A DNA stretch of 64,000 nucleotides, taken from NCBI RefSeq assembly GCF_001280015.1, contig NZ_LGDV01000238.1, positions 124,001 through 188,000 on the forward strand, read 5' to 3'. Source of the stretch: Streptomyces sp. MMG1121. GTDB lineage: Bacteria; Actinomycetota; Actinomycetes; Streptomycetales; Streptomycetaceae. The translations under genes and the position numbers were made by a program. Under the pieces are notes generated by a model, which worked only from the letters and a program-made list of their open reading frames with translations, had not been told where the DNA came from and made no database searches. This document shows, in pieces, positions 53,169-60,191 of this stretch. Numbering within the stretch: position 1 is the stretch's first letter; every line of letters starts with the position of its first letter.

Positions 53169-53219
53169 ACCCACCGGTGGGTACCCGGCCGGACACAGAC
53201 ACGCCACCCGTCGTCAAAG

Positions 53220-53391
53220 CGGCCCCGCCAACGGCAACCTGCTAGCGCTCCTGCAGCTCTGGTTCCATCAACCCGAGGCCGACAGGGACCATGCAGCCCG
53301 AAAGATGGCCGAGATGCTCCTGCACATGCTCGGCGTCTCCGCGGACGAGGCCCGTGACCTCGCCCGGAGGCCCCTTCCCGCTGCGGCGTGA
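53220..53391 (+). pseudogene. TetR regulator C-terminal fragment
   Basis: The frame reads NLLALLQLWFHQPEADRDHA then ARKMAEMLLHMLGVSADEAR and ends DLARRPLPAAA. This matches the last 50 residues of TetR proteins that have the MLLRMLGVxxDEAxxLAxRPLP ending. The DNA-binding half is gone. It lies convergent with the P450 operon, so it may be what is left of that operon's own regulator. Confidence 0.55.
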
Positions 53392-53422
53392 AGACGATGT
53401 GCCGTCTGCCGACGACGCGGCT

Positions 53423-54607
53423 TCACAGTTGGATGGGCAGATGGCGGGGCCCGCGGAGCATGGCGTTCTGGCGGTAGGGGGGCGGGTCCTCGACCAGGCG
53501 GGCGCTGTCGAGGTGGGGAAGCAGCGCACTGAGCGCGATGTATGCCTCGATCCGGGCCAGGGGTCCGCCGTAGCAGAGGTGAATTCCGCTGCCGAAGCCG
53601 AGGTGCTCGATGTCCGGGCGGGCGGGGTCGAACCGGTCGGGCTCGTGGAACCGGACGGGATCGCGGTTGCCCGAGGCCAGCGCCAGGATGACCGACGCGT
53701 GTTGCGGGATCCTGGTGCCGGCGACGTCGATGTCCGCGTGCGGGACGCGCTCGCGCATGTGGACCGGGGGCTCGTAGCGCAGCAGTTCCTCCACTGCTCG
53801 CGGCAGCAGATCGGGTTCGCGGCGCAGGTGATCCAACTGCTCGGGGTGACGCAACAGCGTGAGCGAGCCGTTGGTGATCAGGTTGACCGTCGTCTCGTGC
53901 CCGGCGATGAGCAGCAGCACGGCGGTTTCGGCGAGTTCTTCCTGGGTGAGCCGCAGGGCCGGGTCCGGTTCATTGACGAACGCGGAGAGCATGTCGTCGC
54001 TCGGCTTGCCGTGGCGCTGTTCGGCGAGGTTCACCAGGTACCCGCCCATCTCCATCCGTGCCTGGTCGCCGGCTTTGTCCGTCTCGGTGGAGTCGTCTTC
54101 GGGCCGGACGTCGGCGGAGGCGACGATCGCGTCGGACCAAGCCCGGAACAGCGGTTCGTCCTCGCGCGGCACGCCGAGCAACCGGCAGATCACCGTGACG
54201 GGCAGCGGATAGGCGAAGTCGTCGACGATGTCGATCTGCCGGCCCGCCTCGAAAGGCTCCAGCAGTTCCTTGGTGATCCGGTCGATCTCGCCCCGCATGG
54301 AGTCGACCCTGGCGGGGCTGTGCGGAGGTCCGAAGGGCCGCATGGCCAGCGTGCGCAGTCTGTGGTGCTCGGGATCATCGAGCCGGAGGAAGGGCGGCTT
54401 GTGGGCTACTTCTCCCCGGGTACGAGGGTCGACGCTCATCCGCGGGTCGTGGAGCAGAGCGGCGATCTCGTGGTAGGTGCCGATCAGGTAGCTGCCGTCT
54501 GCCTGCTGCACCACGGGACCGGCCTCGCGGAGTTCCGCGTACAAGGGGTAGGGGTTGGGGCGGCTGGCGAAGTCGGTGATCCGTGCCAGCAAGGTCTCGG
54601 ATTCCAT
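53423..54607 (-). CDS. Cytochrome P450 (class I, CYP105/107-like)
   Basis: A 394-residue soluble P450, last gene of a three-gene operon with its redox partners. I-helix LLIAGHETTVNLI has the acid-alcohol pair, K-helix is EELLRYEPP, and the haem loop is FGSGIHLCYGGPLAR. Early DDPEHHRLRTLAMRPFGPPH is the C-helix signature of actinobacterial P450s. Substrate cannot be read; such operons act on xenobiotics or natural products. ATG 54607 has a strong ribosome site (AGGAGGA). The gap to the reductase gene is only 30 bases. Confidence 0.92.
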   Translation of the reverse strand: MESETLLARITDFASRPNPYPLYAELREAGPVVQQADGSYLIGTYHEIAALLHDPRMSVDPRTRGEVAHKPPFLRLDDPEHHRLRTLAMRPFGPPHSPARVDSMRGEIDRITKELLEPFEAGRQIDIVDDFAYPLPVTVICRLLGVPREDEPLFRAWSDAIVASADVRPEDDSTETDKAGDQARMEMGGYLVNLAEQRHGKPSDDMLSAFVNEPDPALRLTQEELAETAVLLLIAGHETTVNLITNGSLTLLRHPEQLDHLRREPDLLPRAVEELLRYEPPVHMRERVPHADIDVAGTRIPQHASVILALASGNRDPVRFHEPDRFDPARPDIEHLGFGSGIHLCYGGPLARIEAYIALSALLPHLDSARLVEDPPPYRQNAMLRGPRHLPIQL

Positions 54608-54637
54608 GGCGGATCCTCCTGGTCGGCGGGACGCGGG

Positions 54638-55996
54638 CTACACCACCGTCAGCCGGCGGTCAGGAAGATGGCCGGTGAGGGCGACGGTCGGGCCGTGGGA
54701 GAGCACCGACGGATCAGGGACGAGGGAGGGGATCGGGATGTCGGCCGCGATCGCCCGGTCCGCCGCGCCGGGCGGGGGCGGGAACGGGGCGGCCGTCTCG
54801 ATCAGGTGCTTGTAGTAGTCGAGGGACTTGGCCATGTCGACGGTGACGGCTGCGGTGACCCGGCCCTGGTAGCCGTAGACCATCGCGAGACGGCGCGCTT
54901 CGAGGGAACCCTGGGCGATGACCACGTGGTCGGAGTAGGTGGGCACGCCCACCGACTTGATGTTGAGTCCGAACTGGGTCGACCAGAACACCGGGATGGA
55001 CAGGTGCGGGCGCTGCAGCGGCCCGGGGTTGACCATGTTGTGGGCGGCCACCTCGGCCTGTTCGACGGCGTTGCCCCAGTGTTCCAGGGACAGCATCTGG
55101 TAGCCGAAGAGCGGGTGGGGGAAGCGGGAGACGTCGCCGGCCACGAAGACGTCGTCGGTGACGATCCCGTACATGTTGAAGGCGCGGCATCCGGCGTCGC
55201 AGGCGATTCCGCGCGGGCCCGCCGCCAGCCCGGACTCCGCCAGCCATTCGACGTTGCGGACCGCGCCCAACGCGACGACGCACACGTCCGCCTCGACGCG
55301 GCTGCCGTCGGACAGCTCCGCGCCGCTGAAGGTGCCGTTGCCGTTCAGGGTGGTGACCGTGACCCCGGTGCGCAGGTCCACGCCGTGGTTGCGCTGCATG
55401 ACGGCCGCGAGCTTCGACAGGGTGCCGCCGAGAGCGCCGACCAGCGGTGCGGGGCCTCGTTCGGCGACCGTGACCTCCAGCCCCAGTTCCCGGCAGGCCG
55501 AGGCGATCTCCGAGCCGGTGAAGCCACCGCCGATCACCAACACCCGCTCCGGCCGCGCGTCCAAACGTGCGGCCAGCCCCGCGGCGTCCTCCCGGGTACG
55601 TAGGGTGAACACGCCGTCCAGGGCGCCTTCCTCCGGGTTCGGCCAGGGACGCGCCCTGGTGCCGGTGGCGATCAGCAGCCGGTCGTACGGCAGAGACTCC
55701 CCCTCCTCCAACACCACGCGTTTCGCCAGCAGATCTACACCGGTGGCGCGCACGCCGAGGCGCCACTCGGCGCCCGGATCCCGGCGCATCGGCAGCTCGG
55801 TGGAGTCCGCCGTCGCCTGACCGAGCAGCACCTGCTTGGACAGTGGCGGCCGGTCGTAGGGCACGTGGGGCTCGTCGCCGACCACGGTCAGCGGGCCGGT
55901 GAAGCCCTCCTCGCGCAGTGCCTCGGCGGCCCTGAGCCCGGCCAGCGACGCGCCGACGATGACGATCCGGCCCTCCTTCAGGTCACCGGGCACCAC
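54638..55996 (-). CDS. NAD(P)H-dependent ferredoxin reductase (FAD)
   Basis: About 452 residues of the pyridine nucleotide-disulfide oxidoreductase type that serves P450s. The FAD Rossmann motif is GRIVIVGASLAGLRAAEAL, DRPPLSKQVLLG follows, the NAD(P) site is VLVIGGGFTGSEIAS, the second FAD site is DDVFVAGDV, and the C-terminal Reductase_C domain includes FWSTQFGLNIKSVG. It passes electrons from NAD(P)H to the ferredoxin encoded just upstream. The GTG at 55996 overlaps the ferredoxin stop by 14 bases, so translation is coupled. Confidence 0.92.
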   Translation of the reverse strand: MVPGDLKEGRIVIVGASLAGLRAAEALREEGFTGPLTVVGDEPHVPYDRPPLSKQVLLGQATADSTELPMRRDPGAEWRLGVRATGVDLLAKRVVLEEGESLPYDRLLIATGTRARPWPNPEEGALDGVFTLRTREDAAGLAARLDARPERVLVIGGGFTGSEIASACRELGLEVTVAERGPAPLVGALGGTLSKLAAVMQRNHGVDLRTGVTVTTLNGNGTFSGAELSDGSRVEADVCVVALGAVRNVEWLAESGLAAGPRGIACDAGCRAFNMYGIVTDDVFVAGDVSRFPHPLFGYQMLSLEHWGNAVEQAEVAAHNMVNPGPLQRPHLSIPVFWSTQFGLNIKSVGVPTYSDHVVIAQGSLEARRLAMVYGYQGRVTAAVTVDMAKSLDYYKHLIETAAPFPPPPGAADRAIAADIPIPSLVPDPSVLSHGPTVALTGHLPDRRLTVV

Positions 55997-56201
55997 TGCT
56001 CACCTCTTCCCCGAGGAGTATGGCCTGGACTGGGCAGGCCGCCGCAGCCTGGCGTACGCGCTCGGCCTGGTCGTCAGGGATGGCCGTCGCATAGAGCAGT
56101 CCCTCCTCGCCGTGCAGCTCGAACACCTCCGGCGCGAGGAACACGCACTGCGCATAGCCCTGGCAGCGCGTGAGGTCGACAACGGTCCGCATCGTCACCA
56201 C
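55983..56201 (-). CDS. Ferredoxin, 3Fe-4S P450-type
   Basis: A 72-residue small ferredoxin. It has DLTRCQGYAQCVFLAPEVFE, where the C-x5-C spacing with Tyr in place of a middle Cys marks a 3Fe-4S cluster, and the third Cys is in AAACPVQAI. It is the first gene of the operon and delivers electrons to the P450 two genes on. A strong ribosome site (GGAGG) precedes; GTG 56198 or ATG 56192 are equally plausible starts. A palindrome about 110 bases upstream may be the operon's operator. Confidence 0.9.
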   Translation of the reverse strand: MVTMRTVVDLTRCQGYAQCVFLAPEVFELHGEEGLLYATAIPDDQAERVRQAAAACPVQAILLGEEVSSGAR

Positions 56202-56307
56202 ATCCTCCGCTGTCCCACCCCCCTCGTTTCCAGCATGGGCCGGGAACCGCGGGCCCGCATGTCGCGGGGCGAGGACGGAACCACCGACGCGCCGAGGGCG
56301 CGAAATC

Positions 56308-56340
56308 GGTCAACTCACCTATGTCAAACGTGAGTTGACC
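56308..56340. promoter_or_regulatory. Perfect inverted repeat upstream of the ferredoxin operon
   Basis: GGTCAACTCAC (56308-56318) and GTGAGTTGACC (56330-56340) are exact complements separated by 11 bases. On the minus strand TTTGACAT lies within the spacer, resembling a -35 element. It fits an operator for the P450 operon. Confidence 0.5.
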
Positions 56341-56389
56341 ACTCCCGCAGAAGCCGTCCACGACAGTCGCCTACGTCACATCGACATTT

Positions 56390-56440
56390 CCATACGACGT
56401 ATGGTTATACTCGAAGGGTGATTCCATACAGCGTATGGAA
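56390..56440. promoter_or_regulatory. Two palindromes of the TTCCATAC family before the His-rich secreted-protein gene
   Basis: Site 1 is CCATAC-GAC-GTATGG (56390-56404); site 2 is TTCCATAC-AGC-GTATGGAA (56422-56440). Centres are 34 bases apart and a TATACT -10-like box (56406-56411) lies between. The same palindrome occurs four times, plus a half-site, at 59990-60130 around the TetR/CYP102 divergent promoter, so the TetR at 59318-59995 likely also controls this gene. Confidence 0.75.
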
Positions 56441-56525
56441 ATAGTCGCACGACCGTGCCAGGCGCCCCACATCGCCTGACCGAAAAACCGTCGGCGCAGA
56501 CCGCGCCGACCGGGAAGGAAAGATC

Positions 56526-56948
56526 ATGAAGAAGCTCGCGAAGCGCGTCGCCCTCACTGTTTCCTCCGTGGCGGTCGCAGGGGTTTCCGTCCTCGGTGCC
56601 GGGGGCACCGCCTCGGCCGCGGCCCTCGAGCCCACGCACGTCCAGCGGTCGACCGTTCAGGTCGAGACCGCCGACCACAGCTGGGACAACGGAGTCGGGT
56701 ACCTGCTCGAGCGGGGCTACTCCTGCGACGAGGTCCATGGCTGGCACCGCGTCACCGACGCGACCCGGCACGACTGCGACGGCCGCTTCTACCGCGAGGG
56801 TCACTTCTACCGCGACGGTCACTCCTGCCGCTGGGAGGACGAGCGGCACGGCTGGACGTCTGACAGGTCATACCAGCACGACGAATACGGTTTCGAGCAC
56901 GACGGCCGGGGCTGGAACCACCACGACCCGGGCCACAGCGACCGGTGA
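56526..56948 (+). CDS. Secreted His/Asp/Arg-rich small protein
   Basis: A 140-residue exported protein. The signal peptide (KKLAKRVALTVSSVAVAGVS to GTASAAA) is followed by an unusual mature part rich in His, Asp, Arg, Tyr and Gly (GRFYREGHFYRDGHSCRWED, RSYQHDEYGFEHDGRGWNHH). Two Cys pairs and many His suggest metal or ligand binding, but no known domain is seen. It follows a good ribosome site (gaagga). Two TetR-type operators identical in kind to those of the CYP102 promoter precede it. Confidence 0.75.
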   Translation: MKKLAKRVALTVSSVAVAGVSVLGAGGTASAAALEPTHVQRSTVQVETADHSWDNGVGYLLERGYSCDEVHGWHRVTDATRHDCDGRFYREGHFYRDGHSCRWEDERHGWTSDRSYQHDEYGFEHDGRGWNHHDPGHSDR

Positions 56949-57189
56949 GACGGGTACTGCTCGAGGCCATGGGCCCGGGCGTGCCTGATCGCTGCCACTG
57001 GCAGGGATCAGGCCGACGGTCGGGGATCGACGTCTCCGACCGCCGGCTGAGCGGGACCGCCCCACTGATCGTGCGATGCGCCGGTGCCGTCCGGCGCCCG
57101 CGCCCCGCCGTACCGCCTCCGCCCGCACCGCCGCTGTGCCGCCGGCCGGACGCGAGGCGCCGCCGAGGCACGCCCAGGAGCGGAAGCCG

Positions 57190-57612
57190 ATGAGGAAGTC
57201 CTTGAAGTCTGTGGAGCGGCGGGTGGCCGTGCAGCTGGTCGTCTCGCGGGACTACTCACTGTCCCTGTGCCTGCGTCTTCGGTACGAGCCCACTGATCCC
57301 TATGTCGTCCGCGCCATCTTCTTCGCCGACTGCGACGAGCCGGTCGAATGGGTCCTGGGGCGGGATCTTCTGGCCGACGGCCTGAAGGGCCCCGCGGGCT
57401 GCGCGGACGTCCGGATCTGGTCGGCCGTGGGTCGTGGCGACACCGCGATGTACATCGCTTTCGGATCGTCCGCGGACACCGCCCTGCTCGAGGTTTCCGC
57501 GGGGGAAATCAGGTCCTTCCTGGAGCAAACCGAGGCTCAGGTGCCTCGCGGCACGGAGTCCGGACACATCGACTGGGACGCCGGACTGGCGCACCTGCGC
57601 TCGCAAGGCTGA
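57190..57612 (+). CDS. SsgA-like sporulation/cell division protein (SALP)
   Basis: About 140 residues. The family pattern is clear: VERRVAVQLVVSRDYSLSLC, LRLRYEPTDPYVVRAIFFAD, EPVEWVLGRDLLADGL, GCADVRIW, ALLEVSAGEIRSFLEQT. SALPs steer septum formation and spore maturation in morphologically complex actinomycetes, which supports a Streptomyces host. ATG 57190 has an AGGAG site; the upstream frame is a non-homologous extension. It is followed 35 bases on by the NIPSNAP gene, possibly one unit. Confidence 0.88.
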   Translation: MRKSLKSVERRVAVQLVVSRDYSLSLCLRLRYEPTDPYVVRAIFFADCDEPVEWVLGRDLLADGLKGPAGCADVRIWSAVGRGDTAMYIAFGSSADTALLEVSAGEIRSFLEQTEAQVPRGTESGHIDWDAGLAHLRSQG

Positions 57613-57647
57613 CCGCCGACCATCCACACCCTGAAGAAGAGGAACGA

Positions 57648-57983
57648 GTGTCTATGTCCCAGTACCAGCTTCGCGTCTACACCCTGCGCAGCCCCGACGC
57701 GCTCTCCGCCTACGAGAAGATCTGGGCCCAGCACATTCCCGGTATGGCCAAGCACCGGATCACCACACACGGCGTCTGGACGGTGCCCGCGGCGCCCGGA
57801 AGCGAGACTCCCCGGCTCTACGCCCTCGTTTCTTACAGGGACGCCGACGACGTGCGGGAGCGGCTGGAGGCGTATCTGTCGAGTCCTGAATTCCGCGCGG
57901 ACATGGAGGGCTTCGACATCGGCCAGATCGCCGGCCTCGACGAGACGCTGCTGACACCCACCGTGGACTCCCCCTTGCGCTGA
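57648..57983 (+). CDS. NIPSNAP family protein
   Basis: About 111 residues of the NIPSNAP/dimeric alpha-beta-barrel type: YQLRVYTLRSPDALSAYEKI, WAQHIPGMAKHRITTHGVWT and ALVSYRDADDVRERLEAYLS then SPEFRADMEGFDI. Members are often found next to oxidative or P450 genes, but no defined reaction can be claimed. I start at GTG 57648 (ribosome site aagagga); ATG 57654 is in frame. It sits after the SALP gene. Confidence 0.85.
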   Translation: MSMSQYQLRVYTLRSPDALSAYEKIWAQHIPGMAKHRITTHGVWTVPAAPGSETPRLYALVSYRDADDVRERLEAYLSSPEFRADMEGFDIGQIAGLDETLLTPTVDSPLR

Positions 57984-59313
57984 CGGCCGTCCGGCGACGA
58001 GTGACGCCGCCAGAGGGGCCAGCATCCGGCGGCTCTCCTGCTCGGCGACGGCGATGCGCTCCCGGGGAAGGGCGCATCGCCCCCGTTCGCCGGAGGCCGC
58101 CTCGGCGGCTTGTCTCAACTCGGCCAAGGCGCTCGCCAGACGGCAACGTGCATGGGCGATAGCGGCGAGCTCGGGGCTGGACGTCGGGTCCGTCAACCGT
58201 GCCGCGGCCGCCCGGGAGGTGTTCGCCGCCGCCAGGGCCGTCTCGATGCGGTCCACGGCGCGGCGGTCGGAGATCCGGATGGCGACGAGCAGCCCCAGCG
58301 CGCAGCCGGTGAGGGTGTCGAGGGCCCGGTCCCTCAGCAGCTCGCCGACCGGCTGCTCGTGCGCGAACTGAGGGATCAGCAAGGACATCTGGACGACGCA
58401 GACCTGCCCGAGCCAGTAACCGCGGCTGATCGTCGCCTCGGTGGCGACCTGGAAGAACAGGACCGCCAGTACGAGGGCGAGTGATCCTCCGGCACGGATG
58501 ATCGGCAGCAGGGCAGCGAACAACGCGAGGCCGACGAAGTTACCGAAAACCCGATTGAGGGCGCGTGTCCAGGTGAGGGCCAGGTTGGACTGGAAGACCG
58601 ACGCGGCAGCGACCACGGCCCAGTACCGTCGACCGACGCCCAGCGCCTGTGAGGACCATCCGGCCAGGGCGCAGCCGACCGCGACCCGAGCGCCGAGGAG
58701 CAGGCGGGAGCCGGGACGGGAACGCTGCCCAGACGAATCTGACGCGGAGCTGGCTGACCTACGGGCCCTGATCCGCCCCAAGCGGCGCCGATGCCCTGTC
58801 GCCTCCTGTGACCGGCGGCATCAGATCCGGCAGCGGGGCGGTCGTACGCAGGGTTTGCGCCGAGCGGACGAGCTCCTGGTGGCCGACACCGCCGGATTCG
58901 GTATGGACCAGCAGCAGGGTCAGGGCCTCGTGCTCCGGCGAGCGGACGGGCATCAGCGACAGCGTGCGCCAGGCTTCGGCTGCTGCCGTGTCGGCAGTTC
59001 GGCAGGCCGAGGCATGGGCAGGGTCGTCGTCCGGGGTGCGGGCGAGCCGCACGGCGGCGTCCAGGACCCTGCCCACCGCCAGACGCTGCGGTTCCTCGGA
59101 TCGTCCGAGCCCCGGAGCCATGCACACCGCCCAGGCGAACACGCCGGCGGCAAAGGTGAGCCCGAGACGGCCGGGGATGTCGGCGAAACGCTGCGGGCCG
59201 CATCTGGACGGTCTTTCCGGAGGGGATAGGGGTGCTCCTCGTGCGTCACGGCGCGTTGCGGCCTGGACTCGCCCGACGATGGACGTGCCCAGGCTGCGAC
59301 GCCTTGGAACCAC
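57984..59313 (-). pseudogene. FUSC family membrane protein, 5'-truncated and frameshifted
   Basis: The upstream part (59313 to about 58765) reads LGLTFAAGVFAWAVCMAPGL and RTLSLMPVRSPEHEALTLLL, the end of the first membrane bundle and the cytoplasmic linker. The downstream part is in another frame: RYWAVVAAASVFQSNLALTW, TRALNRVFGNFVGLALFAAL and VVQMSLLIPQFAHEQPVGE, the second membrane bundle of a FUSC-type (fusaric-acid-resistance-like) exporter. Most of the N-terminal bundle is missing and a shift lies near 58765. It is a pseudogene. The 3' end of the frame overlaps the NIPSNAP gene. Confidence 0.65.
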
Positions 59314-59317
59314 CGAC

Positions 59318-59995
59318 TCAGCGGCCGGCGCCCTGGCCGTTACGACCGGCGGCGAGCCGGCCTTCCAGGCCCGTGATGAGCGTGTCGATCACCAACCGGA
59401 ACATGTGGTCCTGATCGGGGCCTGCCTGGCCTGCGTCCGTGACCTCGTCCGCGCCGGCAGCGGCCCCGGGGGGCTTGAGGCTCGCCCACTGCTGGAGCGA
59501 GCCGTTGAGTTCGGCGCCGAGGACACCGACGACGACGGCGACCATGAGAGCCGCGGTCTCCGGGACGTCCGGCTGCGACACCCCGGCAGCGGCCACGATC
59601 GCGGTGAGCGCGGTCCAGAACGGGTCGTCGGGCTGGATGAAGTCCGGCTGGCTGAACGAGTAGGCCATCAGTTCGGGGTGACGGTGCGCCAGGGTCCGGA
59701 AGTCCATGGCGAGCAGGCGGATGCGCTCCTGCCAGGGCGCGTCCTCCAGTGTCACGGTGCGGAACTGGGCACCGACCATCCTCGCCACGCCGCGCAGCAC
59801 GGCTTCCTTGTTCGGCACGTGGTGGTACAGCGACATCGGGTTCGCGTCGAGCACGGTGGCGAGTTTGCGCATGGTGAGCGCCTCGACCCCGTCCTCGTCG
59901 ATGAGCCGCAGGGCGGCGGCATGGATCCCGGCCTCGGTCAGAGGCACGTCTCTCTTCCTCGTTCCCCGCGGGGGACGCCTCACCTTCTTTTCCAT
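59318..59995 (-). CDS. TetR family repressor of the CYP102 locus
   Basis: A 225-residue TetR protein: basic N-terminus (EKKVRRPPRGTRKRDVP), then the helix-turn-helix LRLIDEDGVEALTMRKLATV and NPMSLYHHVPNKEAVL, and the TetR_C domain with SFSQPDFIQPDDP and MVAVVVGVLGAELNGS. Its start codon lies inside one of four palindromic operators that fill the gap to the CYP102 gene, suggesting autorepression and control of CYP102. In Bacillus, CYP102 genes are similarly controlled by the repressor Bm3R1, which responds to fatty acids; a fatty-acid ligand here is inference. Confidence 0.88.
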   Translation of the reverse strand: MEKKVRRPPRGTRKRDVPLTEAGIHAAALRLIDEDGVEALTMRKLATVLDANPMSLYHHVPNKEAVLRGVARMVGAQFRTVTLEDAPWQERIRLLAMDFRTLAHRHPELMAYSFSQPDFIQPDDPFWTALTAIVAAAGVSQPDVPETAALMVAVVVGVLGAELNGSLQQWASLKPPGAAAGADEVTDAGQAGPDQDHMFRLVIDTLITGLEGRLAAGRNGQGAGR

Positions 59996-60130
59996 ACCAC
60001 GTACGGTATCAGTTCCATACGGTGTACGGAAATGATCTGGATCACAGCACCAGCAGGGGCGGCCGGGCTTGCTTCAAGTTTCCATACGCCGTACGGTACC
60101 AATTCCATACGGCGTATGTTTCCGTACGGC
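59990..60130. promoter_or_regulatory. Cluster of TTCCATAC-type operators between TetR and CYP102 genes
   Basis: Four palindromes with 8-base arms and 3-base spacers lie at 59990-60008 (TTCCATAC-CAC-GTACGGTA), 60013-60031 (TTCCATAC-GGT-GTACGGAA), 60080-60098 (TTCCATAC-GCC-GTACGGTA) and 60103-60121 (TTCCATAC-GGC-GTATGTTT), plus a half-site TTCCGTAC at 60120-60127. Within each pair the centres are 23 bases apart, about two helical turns. One pair overlaps the TetR start and the other the CYP102 promoter side. Confidence 0.8.
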
Positions 60131-60191
60131 GCCAGGCATCGACCTGCGCAACGCGCCCTTGCCCATCCCCCTCCACGCAGAGGAGCAAGCC

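Noticed and set aside
57537..57983. Extension of the FUSC frame through the NIPSNAP gene
   Set aside because: Beyond 57984 the frame is antisense to NIPSNAP and SALP coding sequence and loses FUSC similarity.
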